In this document: one piece after another, positions 1-9,896 of the stretch
Numbering within the stretch: the stretch's first letter is position 1
Layout: each line of letters starts with the position of its first letter
Assembly: GCA_021613335.1 (NCBI GenBank)
Contig: JAJTWR010000471.1
Location: 401,001-465,000 of the forward strand
Direction: 5' to 3'
Origin: Whitmania pigra
Lineage: Eukaryota; Annelida; Clitellata; Hirudinida; Haemopidae
Length of the DNA stretch: 64,000 nt
Translations under genes and position numbers: made by a program
Notes under the pieces: model-generated
Seen by the model: the letters and a program-made list of their open reading frames with translations, nothing else
Databases searched by the model: none
What the model was told of the DNA's origin: nothing

Positions 1-690
1 AATGATTAAATTAATCGAATGAGCAAAAAGAGATCTTGCGAGGATTATCGTAAAGAGGTCTTTGTTAAGATGTAAAGTCTACTCCATCCAACTTTATGAC
101 TCGAGAAAGTGACTTTACGATGTTGTACAAAATGCTCAAGACATTTCATTGTCTTGACTTCCTACTTATCAATTAGTAATTACGCAATTAATTCAAATAA
201 AGCTTCGTTTATTAATAGAAATGCAATAAAATTATTGCAAAATTAAAAATATTTAACTTTTTAAAAATATTTAATTTAATAAATTCTATAAGGAGTTAGT
301 TTTTTGTAAAAAATATTTAAAAAAATAATAAGTACAATTTCTCAGTAGTGAGTAGCAAAAGCTTTTCCAATTGATGCTTAATGAAAACACGGCAACTATT
401 TTCTTTGCCATCGCGTGTCATTAAGTATCTCTTCTGATTATTTTGTTTGGAGTCATTTGCAATAACAATGCCGATCTTATTTGTGATCATTCATGCTTGC
501 TATCATCTCTCCTTATAGGTTCGTTAACATCCTCTTTGTATATAACAGTTAATTCTCATTTGTAAGTTCTCACTAACTCATTATAATTTTTAATATTCCT
601 TATTTCTTGAGTTTCGAAACAATGATTATTTAATTTATAATTGCAAAATAATAATTAGGCTTTATTATCCGGATACTTGGGTTGAAGGTC
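1..690. other. AT-rich intergenic DNA, nothing recognised
   Basis: No open frame of note, no RNA gene and no clear repeat were found here. The sequence is strongly AT-rich with homopolymer runs. Confidence 0.5.
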
Positions 691-1110
691 CCAATCACCG
701 ATCAAGGCATTATCCGTAGGACCTCTTTTATTCCTCTGCAGATCAATTTCTCTTCAATTAATTACTTCATAAAAATTTCTACAAAATCTTGTAAAAGATA
801 TTAATTGATGTATATCTGTTTGTGGTTATGCGACTTATAGATTTATTAAGACTGATAAATTTGCATTTAAAATATTTCGGCTTCGTAGCTGAAAATATTT
901 AATCTGATAAAATAAAACAAAAACACTACAAAATATTGTTGTATTTAATATTAATTGTATTTAATTTGGTTTTGATTTTTAGCAATGGCACTTATTAAAC
1001 CTAAAACTGATAAATGTGGAGATTATAAGAGTGGCCATTTCTTGTTAAAAAACATGGAAACCATTTCAATCTGCTTCAGGACTTCTGCTAATTTCTCAAC
1101 TTATTATTTC
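690..1110 (+). repeat. diverged duplicate of the protease upstream region (copy 1)
   Basis: About 850-1110 aligns by eye with about 4307-4560, the DNA just upstream of the serine protease. Shared landmarks include the stretch around 1001-1030 (tail cctaaaactgataaatgtgg) and the following gagattayamagagtggcc block. The part near 690-730 (caccgatcaagg) also recurs at about 3000. It looks like the remains of a tandem duplication of the protease gene's 5' flank whose coding part is gone. Confidence 0.6.
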
Positions 1111-1128
1111 ACGTGACGAGTCCAATAT

Positions 1129-1226
1129 TTAGGGGTGGTAGGGGTGTGCCACTGCACAGGGACCCCCACCAATTAGGGATCCGCCAACAGACCCTACATA
1201 TTTTTTGTCAGCTTCTGAGGGTATTG
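1129..1226 (-). repeat. possible hAT (ZMYM-type) terminal fragment
   Basis: On the minus strand the stretch reads as a GGCGGATCC...GGTGGGGGTCCCTG segment, resembling the G-rich terminal regions of ZMYM-type hAT elements such as the one at 6418. It is too short to classify firmly. It abuts the SINE at 1227. Confidence 0.25.
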
Positions 1227-1410
1227 TAATTGTAACTTCATTTATATAGCGCCATGTGCATAACTTCAGAGGCGCGTCTTGTAACCATTTATATAGCGCT
1301 TCTTTCCAAGGACGCTGGCGACAGTGCAGGCTGGGTTTCGAACACGACACATTACGACTGTTGCCATTATCGCCGTATGCAGGCACGTAACCCATTCGGC
1401 CAACCTGCAC
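1227..1410 (-). mobile_element. tRNA-derived SINE, copy 1
   Basis: The head at 1410-1324 (minus) is 87 nt, the size of a class II tRNA, with a perfect 7-bp acceptor pairing GTGCAGG/CCTGCAC, an A-box-like TGGCCGAATGG and a B-box-like GTTCGAAACC. The body carries GCGCTATATAAATG motifs and the 3' end is an ACAATTACAA tail. A second copy with the same 87-nt head and tail lies at 35155-35344. The long open frames here are spurious. Confidence 0.75.
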
Positions 1411-1483
1411 TCCCAAATAGAAATAGAAATAAAAATTGGTGGAACGACCATCTAAGTAAATCACACCCTGCTCATCGAACATA

Positions 1484-2000
1484 ATTATATGTCTGCAATT
1501 ACGAACATTCTCTGATGTTTTTTTTTTGCTTTGGCATTAAGTGTTCTTGTTGGAATTTAATAAACTATCTATAATAAGTTATCATTGGATAAGATGTCAC
1601 AGAAAGATGCGCTACAGTTGCCCGATTATTATTTTTACATTTTGAAGTGTACAACCTTTTAATCGTATTTGAAATGGGTCGTTCCACGTCAAATCAGCAC
1701 CATTTTGGATTTTGCTGAAATTTGGCACACTTGTTAACCCATATGAGTAAATAAAAAAAACTAAAATTTCATATTTTTTGGCCGATCTGTGTCCGAAATA
1801 TGATTCGCTGAACTATGGCCAAATGCCAACAGTTCGATGGTTGAGAAGCTCTAGGTTTAGTTTTAGAGCACCTCTTAGGTTAATATTGGCATATTAAAGG
1901 TATTTAAATGCTCTATTTTGGCAAGCAACTTGAATAATTTTAATATTTAACAAATTATTTTTATTTAAACATTAAAATTTTCAGCAGTGTTTCTCTTCTC
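1484..2000. other. unclassified sequence, repeat-like
   Basis: No gene is visible. The part at 1678-1860 is less AT-rich than its surroundings and looks like an old repeat, but it has no second copy in this window and no recognisable ends. Confidence 0.3.
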
Positions 2001-2300
2001 CTCATGGCCTTGACTGCGGCTTTCGAGACCATGGACCACGGAGTAGTCCTAAACGGAATAGAGAAATCATTCGGAGTGTTCACTCGGAATTTGGATGTCA
2101 GATCTTACCTTGCTGGCAGAAAACAAACAATATTGTCAACTGGTGGCCATGACGCGGTTACTGAGGACATCTCAAATGGCGTTCCACAGGGCTCGTTCCT
2201 TGGGCCAATACTCATTTCTCTATATGTAACTGATATAGAGAAAATTGTTAAGCTACATGGCTTTACCAATGCTAAATTAATTAGAATTAGAATATGACAT
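2000..2300 (+). pseudogene. non-LTR retrotransposon reverse-transcriptase fragment
   Basis: An open stretch of about 97 codons matches the middle of a non-LTR reverse transcriptase. It has an A-A-F-E-T-M-D-H-G motif (RT block with the catalytic-strand 'AFDxVDH' pattern), a R-S-Y-L-A-G-R segment and the hallmark N-G-V-P-Q-G-S-F-L-G-P-I-L block. The YxDD box and everything downstream are missing, and no endonuclease is present upstream. It is a 5'- and 3'-truncated relic of a Jockey/CR1-like element and is not related to the CR1-like copies at 29-38 kb closely enough to be the same family by eye. Confidence 0.75.
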
Positions 2301-2404
2301 TCGTGAAAGATTGAAATCATTTTTGAACATTTTGAAGGATAATAAATAAATCAGAAACCATTTTAGTTCGAGAAAATTTTGGATGAAAACCAAGCGACCT
2401 CCGT

Positions 2405-2700
2405 GGTCTTTTATGCGAGATCACTCCTGATTCTCTTGGCCAGCTGAATGTCCTTTGGCCTAATGGCGCTTTGAATGGATGGCGCACTGGTTGGTGTTTT
2501 TAAAAAACCGACAGCCTCCTGAAGGGCCATGACGGCCGAACTCTGGAAGCGCAAATCGGCTTTGAAATCCTGGGCGATTACCATGACCAGACGCTAGAAA
2601 GGCAGCGGATGAGAAGCTCGGTGCCTGATCTCTTTCTAATGGACGGAACATTTTTATTCGCGGTTTTGGTGGCCAGCTGCTTCTTGGGATTCTTTTGTAC
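2405..2700 (-). pseudogene. histone H3 pseudogene, frameshifted and internally deleted
   Basis: Minus-strand translation in shifting frames recovers H3 landmarks: K-K-Q-L-A-T-K near the N-terminus, T-E-L-L-I-R, then L-P-F-stop-R-L-V with an in-frame TAG where H3 has Gln, [22 protein letters not shown], then [11 protein letters not shown] in another frame, and finally [11 protein letters not shown] before a stop. About 20 residues between the tail and TELLIR are missing. There are no introns. This is a dead H3 copy, not a functional variant. Confidence 0.85.
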
Positions 2701-2729
2701 TTCTAATCTCAATTTTCTAAGGGTCTGCC

Positions 2730-4170
2730 TAATATTTCTGCTTACAATTTCTGCAGCGAATCTGTAGCGAGATGGGCGCCTGATTAATAACGCTAAGAAA
2801 ATCAATGTTCAAAATATATTGTTTTGGCTCTTTAATCTTCTTAAGAGCAAAGTTTCAGGATTGGAGAAAGCATTATTACGTTCACTTTCGCACCAGGAGA
2901 TCATTTTTTGTCAGGGACAACTTTTCTTGTCTTGCGTCAAGTAGTCTAGTTAAAAATTGTTAACTGTACAATGTCACTCTAGTTATGACGGTAAATATCC
3001 AAATCACCGATCAAGGTTTTTCCACAAGTCCTCTTGTCCATTAAATTATTAACCTTAATCAGAATTAATATTTTTATAACAAAAAATCAGTCGAAAAATC
3101 TATCGCCTAATACTGAGCATGATTATTTTCATGTTTCATTCCAGACACTAATCCTAGCAATAATAATAATTTATAATTTTCTGTTATTAAATAGTTGGAC
3201 GTTGCATTTAAATATTAACTAAATTATGCGAATGCTCAAATTACAAATAATTTAGAAAATTTTTGAGTTTTTTTTCACAGCCTGGAGATGCGAATTTCTC
3301 TAGTAATTGAAATAGCTATTCTTTGCATTAATACTTTAATATTATTTTAATCATAGATAGAAGTAGCTGGAATGTGGGCTGTAGAGAAAAAGACAATTTC
3401 AGATTTCAATACTTCAGCAATGCAATTAAATATAATTGTTCAAATTGATTTTACATATTCAAAAGACTCAAAATGCTATGGAGCAAAATATGTGTATGGA
3501 ATAGTTCGAAAACTCACACCATACATTAGCTAAAAAAGACTTTTTTCAATGCTTTCAGGAATATTATTTAAGCAAATCAAATTATAACTAGATTGAAATG
3601 TGTTGTGTGCAAGTAGATTGTCTGTAACTACTTGTATAGTAGTGGAATATTTAATTACGAGAGATATTTGAAGGCTTTAAATATAAAAAAAAGATCACGA
3701 AAAAGGTTACGTGTCGAGGGCAAACGAAATGGTCATTTTCTAATATTTTGAACAAAAATATTTTAATCTGGATGGAAGTCAACATTATCAATGCTACACA
3801 ACCTAAATGGTAGTTATTGATTGAATTATAGCACACTTCAAAAAGGAAGTTCGGGTTGGAATTTCATAAAAACGCATGACGTCTTCAGCCTATCTAAAAG
3901 GAGTTCAACATTTTTCAAACTATGGTGAAACATTCGAGAGGTTCTTGTCTCCATTTGCTAAAAATAAATATGATAATAACTTTACGCTATAGAAGGATGT
4001 AGAAGGATACATTAGGAATGTTTTGAGGGAAGAAAAAACCTGGTTGGGTTGGTATTGATAATAAAAGTGGGGAAGTCAATTCCAGATCTGCGGGCCAACA
4101 TTGTCTGTATCAGATTTCATAATTTCAAGTTGGAGTAAATACAAAATACAAAATAAAAATAAATTTCTAA
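2730..4170. other. intergenic, with second diverged copy of protease upstream DNA
   Basis: The part at about 2995-3200 aligns by eye with about 4170-4300 (for example the tatcgcctaatactgagcatgattatt block against tgtcgcctgatactgcgcatgattatt) and its start recurs at about 695. The rest of the stretch shows nothing recognisable. Confidence 0.5.
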
Positions 4171-4633
4171 AAAAAATTAAATTATTCCTTAGAATTAATC
4201 TTTTTATAAAAATCAGTCCACACAAATCAAATGTCGCCTGATACTGCGCATGATTATTTGCAAGTTTCATTGCAAACACGAATCCTAACAAACCAAACAT
4301 ATCTGACAAATTTGATAAATGTTCCTCTTTTAAAAATATCTAGGAATTACAGCTAAAAAATTTTGTGAAAAATAATGACACAAAAATATTGTTATAATAT
4401 TAATCTTGGGGTTTATCGGTTAATTTTTATCAATGACATTCATTATTCCTAAAACTGATAAATGTGGAGATTACACAGAGTGGCCCATTCTTGTTACAAA
4501 ACATGGGAATATTTACAACATGTCACACGACTTCTGTTAACTTATCAATGTTTTCACATGACACTCAATGACAGGTGACCATTTGAAAATCTTTAAATGT
4601 CCAGCAATTGTTCAACCCACATCTTCTGCAAAT

Positions 4634-6209
4634 ATGATCGCTTTCTTAAAAGTTCTTTTTGTTTCGGTTTTAAGTATTCAAGGTAGGATTTAAAAAAAAA
4701 TTGAGAAGCCGTTAACTAAATGATACCTTATAATCAGAAATAACCAACCCAGAATTTAATTTTCGAATGAAAATGTTGTCATAAAGAATGATGCGCATTC
4801 AATTTTAGCACTGGTATCGGGCCGTGCAATTGAAGTTTTCATCTTGAATGGAGAAGACACCCAACCAGGATCGTTTCCACATCAAATACAGCTTCAGAGA
4901 AGAACAAACCTCCAGTGGAAGTTTATTTGCAGTGCTGCCATTCTGAGCGATGTTTATGCCTTAACAGCGGCTCATTGTGTTACGGAAAGGTAAGCTAAGG
5001 TGCCTTATGGATAGCGATGAATTGGAAACATCAAATTTGATCATGTTAAAACGTGGAAAAATAAGGTGGTCTTATTAGTTTAGAAATTTAATGTTTAATG
5101 TTGCATTAAATAAGTTATTCAGACAATATGTGAAATATTTAACATTTGATATTATTGACAGCGATCCAGCAAGACTGAGGATGGTGGCAGGTATCCATAA
5201 AAATAGCAACAAAAATGGTACTCAGACAACTGGAATTGGAAATATAACCATCGTAAGAAAATATTTGGTTGAAATCTTTAGGAATAGACATTTAATTTAA
5301 CAACAACTTCATTTTAATTTTCAGTCATATTTGCAATTCCATAAAAGTTTTATTTTAATATTTTAGCATCCAAACTATGGAGATGGAGAAGGTTTCCTTA
5401 GCAACGATGTCGCCATAATCCGCATGTCTGAACCTCTCCGTTTTAACGAGAACATCAAAGCAATCGATTGGAACAGGAACAACAACGAAACATTTGAAGG
5501 GCACAAGTGCAATCTCACTGGCTGGGGGGAAAGTAGGGCAGATAGATTTAAACTTTTTAGAAACGATTATATTTTGGTTGTCTTCATCCGTAAACCAGTG
5601 AAATTCTGGTGTGGCCTTTTTAGATAATAAGTTGCAAAGGGATATTGAATATTTCAGTCTTTGAAGCTTATTGAAGACAATTTTTATAAATTTTTGTTGT
5701 CCAACTCGTCCGACAAACTAATTCCACATAAAATTAATAAGCTCACTAATGTCAATTTTACACGCAGCACACGATTCCTATGTCTCCGATGTTCTTCAAA
5801 AAGTGAACATGAAAATCATAAGCAATGAAAATTGCAGCCTCATTTTGTCTCAAATCCCAACTGCCACCATTTACCCTGGTCACATTTGTGCCTTTGATCC
5901 GCCGAAGGGAAGTTGTGGGGTGAGAACCAAATTCTTTGGGAACAAATATTACGCCTAATTATTTGATGTTACAATAATTAATATAACAATACATTAATTA
6001 AAGCATGTTTGAATTTACTAATTCGTTGTTTGCATATTTTGCAGGGTGACAGCGGTGGACCAATGACATGCAATCTAAATGGGAAACCGATTTTGGCCGG
6101 AATAACGTCTTGGAACATTCGCTACGATGGGACTTGTAGCACTCTTCATCCGTCTGTCTACTCAAGAATGAGCTACTTTAGCCAATGGATTGTTGAGAAC
6201 ACCCCTTGA
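4634..6209 (+). CDS. secreted chymotrypsin-family serine protease
   Basis: Six exons join with consistent phases: 4634-4682, 4809-4989, 5162-5252, 5367-5532, 5768-5919 and 6045-6209. The product starts with a hydrophobic signal peptide (M-I-A-F-L-K-V-L-F-V). The catalytic triad is visible as T-A-A-H-C, N-D-V-A-I-I and G-D-S-G-G-P, and G-W-G is present. The residue six before the catalytic Ser (chymotrypsin 189) is Gly, not the Asp of trypsin, which suggests elastase- or chymotrypsin-like specificity. The mature N-terminus appears to be I-L-N-G preceded by Phe, not the usual Arg/Lys, so activation is unclear. A polyadenylation signal AATAAA lies at about 6367. Role by family: extracellular proteolysis in digestion or immunity; which one cannot be told. 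Confidence 0.9.
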
Positions 6210-6417
6210 ACTCAAGAAATGTTTAAACTTAGACGGAACGCGCTTAATAATTAATTAATAATTAATGCAATGAAGATGCACCAAGTTCTCAAACTTTTTA
6301 AGTCATGATCGTTCGTTGCAGAGAATTTGAATTTGTTTTAAGAATAATCAAATGTTTATTATACCAAATAAAGTAACAAATACCGCGGCATGAACAAGTA
6401 CTTTGTACATTCGCTCA
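6210..6417 (+). other. 3' untranslated and flanking DNA of the protease
   Basis: AT-rich sequence after the TGA stop, including AATAAA at about 6367. Nothing else is seen. Confidence 0.4.
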
Positions 6418-7400
6418 GGGACGCCCCTTGAGAGGGGCAAGAGGGGGAAGCTTGCCCCCCCCACTTGGAACAGACTGAAAGAAGTTGGAAAAATTAGGAT
6501 TCACAATTTAAATGCATATTATAATAATTCCTACAAGGTTTAGGATTTAAAGTTACAACAAATATTTAAAATGAAATAATGTCCGCCCATCTCTCTTGGT
6601 ATTAAATTAAATTCGCCATTGGTTGAATATTTCGTTGTCTTGGTGATTTTGTTTACTTTCATAATTTGTTGACGGTTATTTGAAAGTTTGAGTTTTTAAT
6701 ACGTGTTATAATAAGCGCTTAATTGGTGATAATAACAAGTATTACTACAGTTTAATAAATCTAATCAACAAGCTGTTATTACGATTCCGCAGTAATTACC
6801 AGTAAATAGTACATCTTATGGCTCGTTATAATCCTTGTTTAAAAGGATGGTTTGAGGACGTTAAGCTGAGACCTTATGATGTTTCATATCGGAGGCATAG
6901 ATCGCAAAATGAATTTGTTCAATTAATTGCGAACACACGCAAAAAAAAAAAGTAAAATCATTAAAGAAAATTCTGACAATTAGTTCTACACTGTGATGGT
7001 GGATTCAACACGAGATAGTTCGAGGAAAGACGAGTTGACTATTGTAATCCGTTTCGTAAATCAAAAAGAAATTGCAAATGAAAGACTCTTGCAAATAACC
7101 TAAATAACTGACAAGACTGGCGGTGGAATAGGAAAGAGTATAGTCAGTTGCTTGCATCGCAATGGCGTTGATACTGACAATCTTTCTTTTCAATCGTAAT
7201 GTCTGGAAAGTTTGAGGGAGCTCAATAGAAAGTATCTGAGTTGGTTGGCCATTTTGTATCATATGCTCCTTGTCAAGCACACAGAACAAACACCGCAGTT
7301 AAACATTGTTGCCGTGCCAGTACGATCATTTCCGATATGTTTAATATTTTAGAAGAATTTTTGGAGTTGGGAAAAACTGTCCTTCATGCTCCCCCCCCCA
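6418..7400 (+). pseudogene. ZMYM-type hAT transposase relic
   Basis: The left end starts CAGGGACGCCCC, like hAT termini. Downstream, translation in shifting frames gives pieces of a ZMYM1-like hAT transposase: a short start at 6817 (M-A-R-Y-N-P...W-F-E-D-V-K), then S-S-R-K-D-E-L-T-I-V-I-R-F-V, D-K-T-G-G-G-I-G-K-S-I, and P-C-Q-A-H-R-T-N-T-A-V-K-H-C-C. Stops and frameshifts interrupt it, and the C-terminal dimerisation region is missing. It is an inactive remnant between the protease and the adenylate-kinase-like gene. Confidence 0.65.
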
Positions 7401-7608
7401 CTATTTTGCCTTCGGTACGTCTCTGCATTCACTTAAAGACGTCATATTTGATTGAAAGTGACGCTTCCACGTACAATATTGGGTACGAATTTTTCCATTA
7501 TTATTTTCTTTTTTTCATAAAACTAAAAATTACATTTCATGTAAGTCAGACAAAATCAAAAATTTTTGTTCAAACATAAATGGGCCAATCATATGATATC
7601 GTGGCAAA

Positions 7609-8193
7609 TTACTTTTTCTTTTCTACGGCAACTTTGCAGGCGGCAGTGACGGCGTCAATTTCTCCTTCACCGTCGATTTCTACCAGTTTCTTCTTCTTCG
7701 TGAAAAAATCAACGATGGGTTTAAGGTTCAGGTTGTGGGTGGCAATTCGTGTTGCAATGACCTCCTCCGTGTCGTCCGCTCTTCCCTCGGCTGCAGACCT
7801 TTCCATGCATCTTGCCTTCATTGTGTCATCAGAGCACTTAAGATGTATTACTTTTGCAATTGGTGCAATCTCTTTTTCGAAGGCCGTTGACTGAGAAGCT
7901 TCTTTTGGAAAACCATCTATCAGAAATTCCTTGGTGGTTGCAGCTTCCTTGATCATGTTCTCTTTTAACATTTGGATTATGAGGTTCGTTGCCACCAATT
8001 CACCCCCTTCGACGGAGGGTTTCGCCTTTTTTCCATTTTCCGTTTCTTCCTGAATTTCCTTTCTCAAAAGTTCTCCAACTGAGAAATGCTTAATTGCTGG
8101 ATTTTCCGCTATTTTCTGGCAAACAGTTCGCTTGTCCGCACCAGGTCCTCCGAAAACGCAGGTGACTTTTGATTTCTTCAGTAACTTAGCCAT
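7609..8193 (-). CDS. adenylate-kinase-like protein (cytosolic AK1 type), degenerate active site
   Basis: A single open frame of 194 residues, the usual length of AK1 (about 194), with ATG at 8193-8191 and TAA at 7609. The fold is clear: P-loop region near residue 15, F-L-I-D-G-F-P at about 92-98, and a lid-type segment G-R-A-D-D-T-E-E. By family it would transfer phosphate between ATP and AMP in the cytosol. However, the P-loop reads G-G-P-G-A-D-K-R-T where active enzymes have G-x-P-G-x-G-K-G-T, and the Arg after D-G-F/Y-P (an AMP-binding residue in AK1) is Lys. The Walker lysine is kept. It has no coding intron, so a retrocopy is possible. A 3'-splice-like site at about 8230 on the minus strand hints at a 5'-UTR intron. 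Activity is doubtful. Confidence 0.85.
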   Translation of the reverse strand: MAKLLKKSKVTCVFGGPGADKRTVCQKIAENPAIKHFSVGELLRKEIQEETENGKKAKPSVEGGELVATNLIIQMLKENMIKEAATTKEFLIDGFPKEASQSTAFEKEIAPIAKVIHLKCSDDTMKARCMERSAAEGRADDTEEVIATRIATHNLNLKPIVDFFTKKKKLVEIDGEGEIDAVTAACKVAVEKKK

Positions 8194-9720
8194 TTTAGCT
8201 CCCTTTTCCTTATCTTGCTATTGTTTATCTGAAACATTAAAAACTATGTAACTGGTAGCAATATCACCGATTAATAAATTACGAAAACTAAGCGAACAAT
8301 CGCTATCAATGGTTTCAACAAATCTCTCGTTTAAACATTGCGTAATGTGGTAATGTAAGCAGCAAGTGGTTCGGTTGATTGATGAGAACAAAAATAAAAT
8401 TGATTGAATTCTAATTAATCATTACTTTACTTAAACCTGCAAAATAAAAACTATCATGTTAGATTTTTTTCCGCTTTCATGTTACTCTTCGAACGAACCG
8501 TTACTAATCGTAATGAGTGAAATCTCATTTGCCCCAAAAAATTCAACATAATATTGTTTGCGATCGAATTTTATAAAATCACTTTTTTTTTATTAATTAT
8601 TTATTGTTTTTATTGTGTAACCCGTATATAATCAGGTATTAAAATGTGCTAGCCGTAAAATGCAAAAAACTTCAAATGCAACACTCTATGTTTCTATAAT
8701 TTCTAGGATTGTTATTGATAAAGTGCTGGTTAATAAAATAATAAGGAAGAATAATTTGCTAAAGTTGAATAAAAGTATGCATTGGCATTTGACGGTTAAG
8801 AAGAAGATCAAGTGTAATACTTGCAATAATATTATCCTGATCGTTATCATGAAGTCAACCAACATCATATTATAGCAATGAACACTCGTAGTACTTATAA
8901 TTAAGTGCTTAATTTCATATGGAAGCCGAAAAACGCAAGAACTATGGCGGAACCGATGACTTGTAGCGATGACATTTATAGTGTATTGTGCGACCGACTT
9001 TTTAAATTTCGTTTGTGCTGTGGTTTGCTCATTACCTATAAGGATTCTCTCAAGCTCAGAAGAGGGTTTAGATATTGGTTATGATTTTTGAACCGTGGTA
9101 TTTGTTGAATCGTTCATTTGGCTGAAAAATATAGATATAAAAAATAATTATCAATACTGAGCTTCAGACTCATAATTTGTCATGCTTTTCAAATGCCCAA
9201 AAAACTAAAACTTTATCATTTATTAAAAAATAAGATGCAAAAATATTATTTGAAGGAGAGTGTCGATATAAAAACAGTCATATTTTTGAACATTTATATG
9301 CACTGTGAAACTATATATTAAGTGTGCACTGTGCAACTTCTATATATTAAGATAGCTGTAATATTTCGACTTCATAATCTCGAAAAAATCCATCACACAA
9401 TCCAAGGTTGTAGCGAGATAAATTATTAATTATAATCTGATCAATTTTGTAGTTCTGGCCACGCTACTGTTGGAGATAATTATTAAAGCTGTCAATACGA
9501 TGTCAAAATTGCTGAAATTACCATGTGGGCGTTAGTTGAATATATACTCAAAATCTACAATATCGTTTTGCAAGGTTTAATAAATCAGAAATTAATTTAA
9601 TTGGAATTTAAGGTCTCATGTAGTATTAAAGTATTAAAATAAACAACACAAATATTTTCAATATTGCAATAATTTATATCAACAAATAAAAAAAAAGTCC
9701 ATTTTTTTAAAGAAACTCTT
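8194..9720. other. AT-rich intergenic DNA, nothing recognised
   Basis: This holds the 5' flank of the adenylate-kinase-like gene. Short open frames at 8660-8875 overlap on both strands and are low-complexity shadows. No RNA gene or transposon end was seen. Confidence 0.5.
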
Positions 9721-9781
9721 GCGAGCTGCCAGGAATTGAACTCCTTACGGAGAAAGCCTTAACCACTCGGTCACCGACGTC
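9721..9781 (-). pseudogene. class II tRNA-like fragment (Ser/Leu type)
   Basis: On the minus strand the sequence has an excellent A-box region (GTGACCGAGTGGTTAAGGC, as in tRNA-Ser/Leu) and a B-box-like GTTCAATTCC, but only about 22 nt lie between them, so the anticodon arm and variable arm are missing. The ends do not form a good acceptor stem. It is best read as a tRNA pseudogene or the head of an old SINE. Confidence 0.6.
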
Positions 9782-9896
9782 CACTATATAATTTGCGTCA
9801 AAAAATAAAAATAAAGTCTATTTCTTAAATGATCCACAACGGATTAAATAAACGTAAATGTTTTCATGACAAATAACCCAGTTTTTCAACGAATCT

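Noticed and set aside
1129..1482. 117-codon open frame on the minus strand
   Set aside because: It lies over the SINE, whose tRNA-like head and second copy explain the sequence.
7580..7894. 104-codon open frame on the plus strand
   Set aside because: It is antisense to the adenylate-kinase-like gene, which has a clear family match.
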